Source: Rubrolithibacter sp043763625 (lineage in GTDB: Bacteria > Bacteroidota > Bacteroidia > Sphingobacteriales > Sphingobacteriaceae). From it: DNA of 22,986 nt. The position numbers and the translations under genes are program-made. This document shows positions 15,460 to 22,986 of this stretch, piece after piece. The notes under the pieces were generated by a model. That model did not search any database. It had not been told where the DNA came from and saw only the letters and a program-made list of their open reading frames with translations. Positions within the stretch are counted from its first letter, which is position 1, and each line of letters starts with the position of its first letter. The stretch spans positions 1 to 22,986 of the forward strand of contig JAYULL010000191.1 in the NCBI GenBank assembly GCA_043763625.1. The letters run 5' to 3'.

Positions 15460-15585
15460 GTACAGCAACTAAGCCCGCGGTTAAATTATCAAGGCCTTCT
15501 TATTGAAAGAAACCGCCGGAAATCTTTAATAGAAAATGTTTAGTAACTAAAAGTTAAAAAAAGGCGTAAAAGGCACATATTAATT
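15460..15585. other. non-coding gap upstream of the 49-residue frame
   Basis: No open frame of note is present. There is one inverted repeat, GCGGTT (15477-15482) with AACCGC (15511-15516), enclosing the palindrome AAGGCCTT (15491-15498). The rest is AT-rich without a consensus promoter. Confidence 0.5.
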
Positions 15586-15735
15586 ATGAAGGTCCCGGAG
15601 AGAAACTATAGTCAGGATAGATACAAGGTGCGAGAAAGAAAATTTGAAATATTAACTGTAAGCATCTTAATAACCGTGGGCCTCATTGTAAATATTATGA
15701 TTTATTTTTTTGCTATAAAACCTTTATTCCCTTAA
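15586..15735 (+). CDS. possible small membrane protein (49 residues)
   Basis: A 49-residue frame begins at the ATG at 15586. The N-terminal 20 residues are highly charged (MKVPERNYSQDRYKVRERKF). One transmembrane helix follows at about residues 22-44 (ILTVSILITVGLIVNIMIYF), and the protein ends shortly after at KPLFP. By the positive-inside rule the N-terminus would stay in the cytoplasm. The shape is sensible for a single-span membrane peptide, but no family is recognised and there is no good promoter. The only candidate ribosome site is a weak AAAAGG about 12 bp upstream. It could be a chance frame in a non-coding stretch. Confidence 0.45.
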   Translation: MKVPERNYSQDRYKVRERKFEILTVSILITVGLIVNIMIYFFAIKPLFP

Positions 15736-15823
15736 AACCAATCGATATATGGATAAACAATTACCTGATCACCCCGTGAGAAAGAATACGGCTACCAAAC
15801 TCGCTTTATTAAAGCAGTATTAG

Positions 15824-16006
15824 GCCCCTGAGAAATATTCTGTAGAATATATGAGAATAATGGGGCATCGTATCTACTTAGCTTTTGGCATTGCCACGTT
15901 AAAGCCTGCCGCCTGCACTCGGAATAGATATTGTCCTTTAAAAAGTTAAATAGGTAAACCACTAACGCTCGGTTTACAAACGATTAATTAGCTAACTATT
16001 TAATCG
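15824..16006 (+). promoter_or_regulatory. cluster of inverted repeats before the giant adhesin gene
   Basis: The 285 bp before the adhesin start lack a convincing gene but hold several hairpins. GCCCC (15824-15828) and GGGGC (15862-15866) enclose ATATTCT-GT-AGAATAT (15835-15850). TTAAATAG and GTAAACC (15946-15960) can pair with GGTTTAC (15971-15977) and CTATTTAA (15996-16003) as one interrupted stem. CGATTAA (15981-15987) can instead pair with TTAATCG (16000-16006), so the last two folds compete. This suggests an mRNA leader that can switch between structures just 15 nt before the ATG. An imperfect -7-like TAGCTTTTG lies at 15879-15887. This is a suggestion from pairing only. Confidence 0.35.
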
Positions 16007-16020
16007 CTACATAAGTTACG

Positions 16021-19000
16021 ATGATAATTAAGGTACCTTCAAGAATTAGTAAGTTCAAGAACTTTTGTGTTCTTGTTATATTCTTGCTGTGCCTTGTACA
16101 AATAGCAAAGGCCCAGTTTCCATACAATGAATCCTATAAGCGCTCTACTGCTCCGGGAACTGTTTACGGGCAAAGCGCCGCTTTAACGGGTGGAACCATT
16201 GATCCGGGTACAGACGGCTATCTACGATTAACCAGTGTAGCAGTATCTCAAAAAGGTTATGCGTACAGTGATGCTAAGTTCCCGGCGCAGCACGGTATAA
16301 AGGCAGCGTTTGAATATTTCACTTATGGTGGTACGGGTGCAGACGGATTTACATTTTTCTTGTTCGATGCAAGTATCTCCTCGTTTGATCAAGGTGCGTA
16401 TGGAGGAAGTTTAGGATACGCCCAAAGTAATAACCCGGTTTCTCCCGGAATGAACGGCGGATTTTTGGGAGTCGGATTCGACGAGTATGGAAATTTTGGG
16501 ATAGGCAGCGAGGGTAAAAATGCAGGTACCGGCAGCTTTGCAAGTGCCGGTACAATAGTGCCTAATTCAATAGTTGTAAGAGGACATGTTGATGCTGCCG
16601 GAACCAGGACAGGAGTGAATGCTTACCAATTCGTTTCGGGAGTAGCAACAAACAGCACGGCTTTTACTCCGAACGTTGGAGCAGGTAATGTGTTTACAAT
16701 TTCCGGCGGAGCATCTCGAGTAACAGACTCTACCGTAGTTGGCTACCGAAAAGCTCGAATAAACATTGTACCTAATATTGTAACCGGCACACCTACAAGT
16801 TTTACCGTAACAATTGATGTTACGATTGGAGGCGCAACTCCCAGAAGAGTTCGCGTAATCAACGCAGCTACCTACACCCCGGCAATTACCACACCTACTT
16901 ATTTAAAAGCAGGCTTTGCCGCATCAACCGGAGGATCTACAAACTACCACGAAATCCGAGGAATGGATGTTAACTATTCCAACGGAACCGGATTAATTAA
17001 TCCGGTAGCCACCGATGATAACGTCACGGTATTCAAGAACCTCACGGCGCTGATAGATATTTTAAATAATGATGTTTTAGCGAATGACCCTAAGGACTTT
17101 AGTCGAAGTTCCATTGATCTCGATCCCGGCACCACCGGACAACAGACTTCATTAACCGTTCCCGGCAAGGGGACTTTTTCGGTTAGTTCGGATTTCTATT
17201 CCGATGGAAAATTAACCTTTGTTCCGGTAACAGGATTTACAGGCACTACATCCATAACCTACACTTATAAAGATAATTACGGCTTTGTATCAAACACGGC
17301 CACAGCTACAATAAATGTAGATACCGGAACTGCGCCCGATATGAGCATTACTGCTCCGGCAACTACTGTTTATTGTAACGGGTCAGGAACTCCGGGAGCA
17401 ATTACCGGTAATGCTGTTACCGGTTACACCTTGCAATGGCAAAGTTCAACTGACGGAACTACATACACCAATATTTCTGGTGCAACTTCAAATAATTATA
17501 CCCCGGGAACTTTAACGGCAACAACCTATTACAAAAGAATAGCCACTTCTACAGCAACGGGAGGTACTACTTATTACAGTAACGTGGTTACGATAACGGT
17601 TCATCCGACTATTGCGACCAACACATTAAAATCTTTTGATGATGCGGCGGTCGGCGATGTTGTAACCATTCAAACCGGAGCTACGCCGGGAGCTTTAGGC
17701 AGCGAAGTTCTCACCGGAACAACAACTCAAAAATCATTTTATACGTATCAGTGGCAGTACAGCGCAACACCTGCAGTGCCGGCCAGTTGGCAAAATATCA
17801 CCGCAACTCAAGGGACTGTAGGTACTACCGGCGAATACTTTTATCCGGCAACCCAAACTACCGCGTCTTCTACTTCTTACAGGCGCATTGTTAACTTAGG
17901 TACCTGTAACTCAACAAGCACCGATTATGTTACGATAACCTTTACAGGAGCAAGTACTACAAACAGCATAGGGTCAAACGCGGTCTTCTGCTCAGGAACA
18001 GATCCTGCGGCACTCACTAATTTAGGTACTACGGCCGGCGCAACTTATCAATGGCAAAGTTCTACCGATAATATTACCTGGACTAACATCGCCGTTAACG
18101 GCACCAATGCAACTTACGATCCGGGGGTAAGTACCGTTACCACGTATTATCGTCGTAAAATAACAACTGCTACTCCTTCTTACAGTAATGTTGTATCTCT
18201 AACGGTTGCAAGTCTTCCAACGGTTAACACTCAGCCTTCTAATCAGTCTGTTTGTACCGGCACGGGAACTACTTTTTCGGTTACGGCAACCGGAAATTCT
18301 GCATTGAGCTATCAGTGGCAAGTTTCTTCCGACGGAGGAAATAATTTTAGCGACATTAATGTCACCAACACACCCAACGGTTTCAGCGGAAGTACAACAT
18401 CGACTCTTTCCCTAACATCAACTACTACCGGGATGAATTCCTATCAGTACAGATGTGTGGTTTCAATTACCGGTGCATCTTCGTGCGCTTCTAATGCTTC
18501 AAACGCAGGAACGTTAACGGTTAATACAGGAGCAACAATAACTACATCACCTTCAAGTACGGCGGCTTGCTCGGCAACTACCGCCAATTTCACCGTGGTT
18601 GGAAGCGGGCTTGGATTAAGTTATCAATGGGAAGTATCAAGCGATAACGGATCAAGTTGGACAGATATAAGCAATGGTGCCACTTACAGCGGGGCAACAA
18701 ATGCCACCTTATCTGTAAATTCTGTTACCGGTTTAAACGGATATCAGTTCAGAGCTAAAGTATCTAACGTATGTACTTCGGCTATCACCAGTTCTGCTGC
18801 TACATTAAGTGTTGGTGCAGCGCCTACTACAGCCGCTGCCGGAACTGATCAAACCCTTTGTTCAACAACTTCAACCACCTTAACAGGAAATAGTCCGACC
18901 TCAGGGACCGGTGCTTGGACGGTAGTATCCGGACCTAATACCCCGACTTTTTCTGATAATACCTTATATAATAGTTCAATCAGCGGTTTAACCGGAGGTT

Positions 19001-22000
19001 CTTATACCTTGAGATGGACAATAACCACCGGTTCTTGTACAAGTGCTGACGATGTGGTTATTAATGTTTCAACTCCTATACTCGGCAATACTATTACTGC
19101 TCCCGCAACTTCTACCATTTGCGGCGGGGCAGATCCGACAGCGATTACAGGTTCTACACCTACAGGCGGAAACGGAACAATTTCCTATCAATGGCAAAGT
19201 TCTACTGATAACCTGACATTTACAGATATTTCCGGGGCTGCGGCAGCAGGCTACGATCCGGGTGTTTTAGCTTCTACAACTTATTTCCGCAGAACCGTTA
19301 CTTCGGGTTGTGCAACTGCTTCTAACAGTTCTTCCATAACAATTACCGTAATTCCCGTTCCAACCGTAACTGCAACGGGTACTTCTCCCACCACTTGTAG
19401 TGGCACCAACGGAAGTATAGCACTTAGCGGTTTAACAAACGGAACAAACTATACAATCAACTACAGTAGAAACGGAGTTGCCCAAACAGCGGTAATTCAA
19501 ACTGCTGCTTCCGGAATGGTTACGTTGAGCGGATTAAGTGCAGCTACATACACTAATATAACAGTTACGTCTAACGGCTGCTCATCAACGGCGGTTACCG
19601 CAACCTTAACAGGCCCCGCTCCGGCAACTCCGGGTACTATTACAGGAACAACTACTTTTTGTCAATCAACCACGCAAACCTTTTCTATTGCTGCTGTGGC
19701 AGACGCTTCTTCTTACACCTGGAGTTACAGTGGTGGTGGAGCAACAATTACCGGTGGAACTACTAATTCTGTTTCTATCGCATTTTCAACCTTGGCTACC
19801 GGAGGAACTCTTTCTGTAACAGCAACAAATGCTTGCGGGACGAGTATTGCGAGCACTGTAGTTCTTACGATTAATACGGAACCTACGCCGGGTGTTAGAT
19901 CGATCACTAATGCTACTTGCGGTGCTTCAAATGGCGCCATTCAATTAGAATTCTTAACAGGAAGTACTACTTATACCATTGATTTTAAGAAAAATGGGGT
20001 TGCACAAGCAAGTCAAAACCTAACTACGGCAGGAAACGGTAGGGTAACTATTAGTGCTTTGGGTGCTGCCAGTTATACAGCTATAACAGCGACCTTGAGT
20101 GGCTGTACTTCTGTAGGTTTAACTGCAACTGTTGCTACCGGCTCACCAAGCACCTCTCCCGCACAACCAACTATTGTCGGCTCAACAGCTGTTTGCGCCC
20201 CTTCTGCATCTCAAGCATATTCAGTTACCGCAGTTGCCGGAGAAACATATACTTGGGCGTATAGCGGTACAGGGGTTACGATAGTAAGTTCTGCGAACAC
20301 TGCTACGCTTACCTTTGCAGCGGGTGCTACATCAGGTGATTTAACCGTAACCGCTACAAATGCTTGCGGAACCAACAGCAGAATAGCAGCGATAACTGTA
20401 AGTTCAACGCCTACTTCAAACGCGGGTACAGATATAACCTTAAATAAAAGTGGTGCTACCGGAACTGCAACATTTGCTGCAACTGCTGCCGGAACCGGCC
20501 AAACCGGTGCTTGGACGTATGTTTCCGGTCCTGCGGGAAGTTCGATAACTAATTCCACTCTGGCTACCTCTACGGTATCAAGTTTAACTACAGGAACTTA
20601 CGTTTTCAGATGGACTTTAAGCAGTGGAAGTTGTACTCCGGCAACAGATGATGTTCAAATTACGGTTAACACCGTTCCTCAAATAACAAGCTTCAGCAAA
20701 AGCGGGTGTATAAATACTGCAATTGCTTTTACTGCCGCTAATTTTACCGGAAACTACAGTGATTTAGACGGGAATGCTTTAAGCAGTATTCAAATTATGG
20801 CCCTCCCGGCAAACGGAACATTAAAACTAAGCGGTACTAATATCACCGTTAATCAAGTTATCACGTTAGCGAATATTCCAAACATAACTTTTGATCCAAC
20901 CACCGGCTATTCCGGAGCAACAAGCTTTACTTGGAGAGCAAATGACGGCACGACATACAGTGCCACGACTGAATCAGTAAACATTACGGTTTACGCTTTG
21001 CCGACATTAAGCAGCACATTAACGCCAAGTGCTGTTTGTAATAATACCAACTTCAGCTATACACCTGCGAGTGCAACGGCCGGAACAACTTTCAGCTGGA
21101 ATAGAGCGGTAGTTACCGGAATAAGCAATGCAGCCGCATCCGGTACAAATAACCCGAACGAAACCTTAATCAATACTACAACTGCGCCGGTTACCGTAAC
21201 TTATGTTTATACGGGAACTGCTAACGGTTGCAGCAATACGCAGAACGTAGCTGTAGTAATTAACCCGACACCGAGTTTAAGCAGTTTACTCGCTCCGCCG
21301 GCTATATGTAGCGGTGTTGCTTTTAGTTATACTCCTGCAAGTGCAACTACCGGAACAACATTTAGTTGGACGAGAGCCGCAGTTGCCGGAATAAGTGAAG
21401 CGGCCGCAAGCGGAACAGGTAATCCGAATGAGGTTCTCACCAACACAACAACTTCTGCTGTAAGCGTTATTTATGCTTACACACTTACCGCTAACGGATG
21501 TACCAATATTCAAAATGTTACCGTTGCGGTAAACCCGAAGCCTGCAGTTACAAACCAAACCGCTACGGTTTGCAGTGGAGCAGCCTTTACTGTTACACCT
21601 TCGGGAGTTCCGGCAGGAACCACCTATTCTTGGAGTGCACCGGTAGTAACAGGAGGCCTTACGGGAGGTAGTGCGCTGTCGGGCCAAACTTCAATTAGTC
21701 AAACTCTTACTAATCCTACTTCTACAGCTCAAACTGCTACATATACAGTAACACCAACTTCAGGAAGCTGTGCAGGCAATACATTTACAGTAACGGTTAC
21801 GGTAAACCCGAGTGCAATAATATCACTTACGTCGGCGGTCGCTACTACTACCCAAACTCCTTGTATTAACACTGCAATTACGAATATTACTTATGTAGTA
21901 ACGGGAGGGGGAACAGGAGCGGGAGTTACAGGCTTACCTGCAGGATTAACCGGAACTTACAACGCAGGCACTTTCACAATCAGCGGAACTCCTACAGCAT

Positions 22001-22986
22001 CAGGAACCTTTAATTATACGGTAACTACAACCGGAACATGTACTCAAGCTACTGCAACGGGTACTATAACGGTAAGCGCAATGCCTGTTATTACAACTCA
22101 ACCGGTGAATATGACGCTCTGCGAAGGTGGCAGCGGAACTTCTACGGTTACTGCGACAGGCATAGGATTATCGTATCAATGGCAAGCTTTTATTTCCGGA
22201 TCTTGGACAAATGTTTCGGCAATGCCGGGATTTTCAGGAGAGACAACTGCAACTCTTTCTGCTACATCAGCTGCATATGCTTCCAACGGGTATCAATTCC
22301 GAGCCATTATTTCTTCCGGAACTTGTTCGGTTACATCTAATGCCATTACACTAACCGTTCAACAGGCACCTACAACTTCTAATGCCGGTTCAGATCAAAC
22401 AGTCAATAAGTCGGGAGCAACCGGTTCTGTTACTTTAGCCGGGAATGCACCTACTGTCGGAACCGGAGCTTGGACAAAGATTTCCGGTCCCGCCGGAGAA
22501 ACAATTACAAACGCAGCTTTAAATACTACTACGGTTACCGGATTAACAACCGGTGTATATGTTTTCCGTTGGACAATCAGCAACGGAGTTTGTACAGCGA
22601 TTACAGACGATGTTCAAATTACAGTAAATACTTTACCGACGGTTAGCAACGTAACTAAATCAGGACCGGAAGACGCAACGATCACGTTCGCAGCAGCAGA
22701 CTTTACGGCGCAGTTCACCGACATTGATGGCAACGCACTAAACAGCATACAAGTAACAAGTCTTCCTGCAAACGGAACTTTAAGACTAAGCGGTACCGCA
22801 ATCACGGTCAACCAAGTCATCACCGCAGCGAACTTAGGCAACATCACGTTTGTACCAACAGCCAACTACAACGGCTCGACAAGTTTCAACTGGAACGGAA
22901 CCGACGGCACAGGTTACGCAGCCGCCGGAGCAGCAGTGAACATCACGATTACGGCAGTAAACGATATACCGACGGTGAGCAACGTC
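16021..22986 (+). CDS. giant secreted surface adhesin: L-type-lectin-like domain plus Ig/PKD-like repeat array (partial, no stop)
   Basis: One frame starts at the ATG at 16021 and stays open for 2,322 codons to the window edge. Residues 1-32 are a signal peptide (cleavage after IAKA). Residues about 33-322 resemble a bacterial L-type lectin, with GADGFTFFLFD, a Ca-site-like GFDEYGNFG (D154, N158) and the typical end STGGSTNYHEIRGMDV. Residues 325-437 form a CshA/cadherin-like domain (ILNNDV, VPGKGTFSV, FTGTTSITYTYKDNYG). About 18 Ig/PKD-like domains follow, most with one to three cysteines. One group carries YQWQ-x-S (near 473, 576, 676, 763, 1056, 2052). Others are SprB/PKD-like pairs, a He_PIG-like domain near 1933-2018 (GLPAGL, ISGTPTASGTFNYT) and cadherin-like units near 1557 and 2209. 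Composition is rich in T, A, S, G and N. It is probably exported to the cell surface, possibly by the type IX system, for binding glycans or cells; the sorting end is not in view. Confidence 0.9.
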   Translation, partial: MIIKVPSRISKFKNFCVLVIFLLCLVQIAKAQFPYNESYKRSTAPGTVYGQSAALTGGTIDPGTDGYLRLTSVAVSQKGYAYSDAKFPAQHGIKAAFEYFTYGGTGADGFTFFLFDASISSFDQGAYGGSLGYAQSNNPVSPGMNGGFLGVGFDEYGNFGIGSEGKNAGTGSFASAGTIVPNSIVVRGHVDAAGTRTGVNAYQFVSGVATNSTAFTPNVGAGNVFTISGGASRVTDSTVVGYRKARINIVPNIVTGTPTSFTVTIDVTIGGATPRRVRVINAATYTPAITTPTYLKAGFAASTGGSTNYHEIRGMDVNYSNGTGLINPVATDDNVTVFKNLTALIDILNNDVLANDPKDFSRSSIDLDPGTTGQQTSLTVPGKGTFSVSSDFYSDGKLTFVPVTGFTGTTSITYTYKDNYGFVSNTATATINVDTGTAPDMSITAPATTVYCNGSGTPGAITGNAVTGYTLQWQSSTDGTTYTNISGATSNNYTPGTLTATTYYKRIATSTATGGTTYYSNVVTITVHPTIATNTLKSFDDAAVGDVVTIQTGATPGALGSEVLTGTTTQKSFYTYQWQYSATPAVPASWQNITATQGTVGTTGEYFYPATQTTASSTSYRRIVNLGTCNSTSTDYVTITFTGASTTNSIGSNAVFCSGTDPAALTNLGTTAGATYQWQSSTDNITWTNIAVNGTNATYDPGVSTVTTYYRRKITTATPSYSNVVSLTVASLPTVNTQPSNQSVCTGTGTTFSVTATGNSALSYQWQVSSDGGNNFSDINVTNTPNGFSGSTTSTLSLTSTTTGMNSYQYRCVVSITGASSCASNASNAGTLTVNTGATITTSPSSTAACSATTANFTVVGSGLGLSYQWEVSSDNGSSWTDISNGATYSGATNATLSVNSVTGLNGYQFRAKVSNVCTSAITSSAATLSVGAAPTTAAAGTDQTLCSTTSTTLTGNSPTSGTGAWTVVSGPNTPTFSDNTLYNSSISGLTGGSYTLRWTITTGSCTSADDVVINVSTPILGNTITAPATSTICGGADPTAITGSTPTGGNGTISYQWQSSTDNLTFTDISGAAAAGYDPGVLASTTYFRRTVTSGCATASNSSSITITVIPVPTVTATGTSPTTCSGTNGSIALSGLTNGTNYTINYSRNGVAQTAVIQTAASGMVTLSGLSAATYTNITVTSNGCSSTAVTATLTGPAPATPGTITGTTTFCQSTTQTFSIAAVADASSYTWSYSGGGATITGGTTNSVSIAFSTLATGGTLSVTATNACGTSIASTVVLTINTEPTPGVRSITNATCGASNGAIQLEFLTGSTTYTIDFKKNGVAQASQNLTTAGNGRVTISALGAASYTAITATLSGCTSVGLTATVATGSPSTSPAQPTIVGSTAVCAPSASQAYSVTAVAGETYTWAYSGTGVTIVSSANTATLTFAAGATSGDLTVTATNACGTNSRIAAITVSSTPTSNAGTDITLNKSGATGTATFAATAAGTGQTGAWTYVSGPAGSSITNSTLATSTVSSLTTGTYVFRWTLSSGSCTPATDDVQITVNTVPQITSFSKSGCINTAIAFTAANFTGNYSDLDGNALSSIQIMALPANGTLKLSGTNITVNQVITLANIPNITFDPTTGYSGATSFTWRANDGTTYSATTESVNITVYALPTLSSTLTPSAVCNNTNFSYTPASATAGTTFSWNRAVVTGISNAAASGTNNPNETLINTTTAPVTVTYVYTGTANGCSNTQNVAVVINPTPSLSSLLAPPAICSGVAFSYTPASATTGTTFSWTRAAVAGISEAAASGTGNPNEVLTNTTTSAVSVIYAYTLTANGCTNIQNVTVAVNPKPAVTNQTATVCSGAAFTVTPSGVPAGTTYSWSAPVVTGGLTGGSALSGQTSISQTLTNPTSTAQTATYTVTPTSGSCAGNTFTVTVTVNPSAIISLTSAVATTTQTPCINTAITNITYVVTGGGTGAGVTGLPAGLTGTYNAGTFTISGTPTASGTFNYTVTTTGTCTQATATGTITVSAMPVITTQPVNMTLCEGGSGTSTVTATGIGLSYQWQAFISGSWTNVSAMPGFSGETTATLSATSAAYASNGYQFRAIISSGTCSVTSNAITLTVQQAPTTSNAGSDQTVNKSGATGSVTLAGNAPTVGTGAWTKISGPAGETITNAALNTTTVTGLTTGVYVFRWTISNGVCTAITDDVQITVNTLPTVSNVTKSGPEDATITFAAADFTAQFTDIDGNALNSIQVTSLPANGTLRLSGTAITVNQVITAANLGNITFVPTANYNGSTSFNWNGTDGTGYAAAGAAVNITITAVNDIPTVSNV
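19375..20403 (+). repeat. two-domain A-B-A-B duplication inside the adhesin
   Basis: Residues about 1119-1461 are two copies of a two-domain unit. Domain A appears as TTCSGTNGSIALSGLT and NATCGASNGAIQLEFLTG, each followed by YTI and NGVAQ. Domain B appears as SSYTWSYSGGGATI and ETYTWAYSGTGVTI, each ending SVTATNACGTS or TVTATNACGTN. The copies are clearly related in protein but diverged in DNA, so the duplication is old. Confidence 0.75.
21001..21540 (+). repeat. adjacent tandem pair of PKD-like domains in the adhesin
   Basis: Two units of exactly 90 codons (21001-21270 and 21271-21540) share FSYTPASAT-x-GTTFSW, the segment AAASGT-x-NPNE, and ANGC with a following NV-x-V. DNA similarity is obvious in the middle of each unit. 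A third, more divergent unit follows with an 88-codon offset between conserved cysteines. This is the youngest-looking clean tandem duplication within the array. Confidence 0.75.
22636..22986 (+). repeat. start of a cadherin-like repeat family with altered codon use
   Basis: A cadherin-like unit begins PTVSNVTKSGPEDATITFAA and ends about 105 residues later in ITAVND. The next unit opens at once with PTVSNV at 22969-22986, where the window stops. From about 22680 codons shift strongly to G/C-ending ones, unlike the preceding domains. This suggests the first copy of a tandem array that continues beyond the window. Confidence 0.6.

Noticed and set aside
15749..15949. Frame of 66 codons with one in-frame TAG at 15821
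   Set aside because: Both halves (24 and 41 codons) lack family resemblance, a promoter or a ribosome site, and the region overlaps strong inverted repeats, so it is more likely non-coding.
19725..22865. Several minus-strand open frames inside the adhesin, rich in valine and alanine
   Set aside because: They are antisense shadows of the threonine- and glycine-rich repeat codons and have no start signals or family resemblance.
16021..22986. CRISPR or short tandem DNA repeat array in the repetitive region
   Set aside because: Repeats are protein-domain sized (about 80-110 codons) and diverged; there are no short identical repeats with spacers.

Overview
The window looks like the chromosome of a Bacteroidota bacterium, most likely of the Sphingobacteriales (Pedobacter-like). 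This is an inference from four things. Base composition is AT-rich. Several promoters fit the Bacteroidota consensus (TTG or TTTG, about 19-21 bp, TAnnTTTG). Shine-Dalgarno sites are mostly poor. The gene content includes a lipoprotein-type TamA homologue (TamL), a TPR sensor protein, and a giant Ig-repeat surface protein of the kind often exported by the type IX system.

Positions 1-15300 are mainly housekeeping genes. In order they are: thioredoxin (+); a DUF58/VWA protein (+); a decayed DUF72 gene (-, about 1343-2100); a UvrD/PcrA helicase (-); a TPR protein with a transmembrane helix and a histidine-kinase H-box but no ATPase domain (-); a 47-residue lipoprotein gene with its own promoter and terminator (+); an M20 dipeptidase (+); a SlyD-like FKBP prolyl isomerase (+); three small orphan genes (-); class 2 dihydroorotate dehydrogenase pyrD (+); a tRNA-Cys(GCA) followed by a 59-residue basic protein gene (-); a SpoU/TrmH RNA methyltransferase (-); TamL (+); a membrane protein of unknown function (-); and a small outer-membrane beta-barrel (-). 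Genes are tightly packed, with overlapping convergent or divergent ends at 1343-1348, 11653-11662 and 13986-13989.

Positions 15301-16020 hold little convincing coding sequence: one possible 49-residue membrane peptide gene and several inverted repeats. One 9-bp perfect repeat pair encloses 159 nt directly upstream of the beta-barrel gene and could be a regulatory leader. Others lie just upstream of the adhesin start.

Positions 16021-22986 are one reading frame, open for 2,322 codons and still open at the window edge. It encodes a giant secreted surface protein: signal peptide, L-type-lectin-like domain, a CshA/cadherin-like domain, then about 18 Ig/PKD-like repeats of some 80-110 residues, several duplicated in recognisable cassettes. 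Codon choice changes near 22680, where a further repeat family seems to start. This locus and its upstream region are the most unusual part of the window. No CRISPR array, insertion sequence or phage gene was seen.
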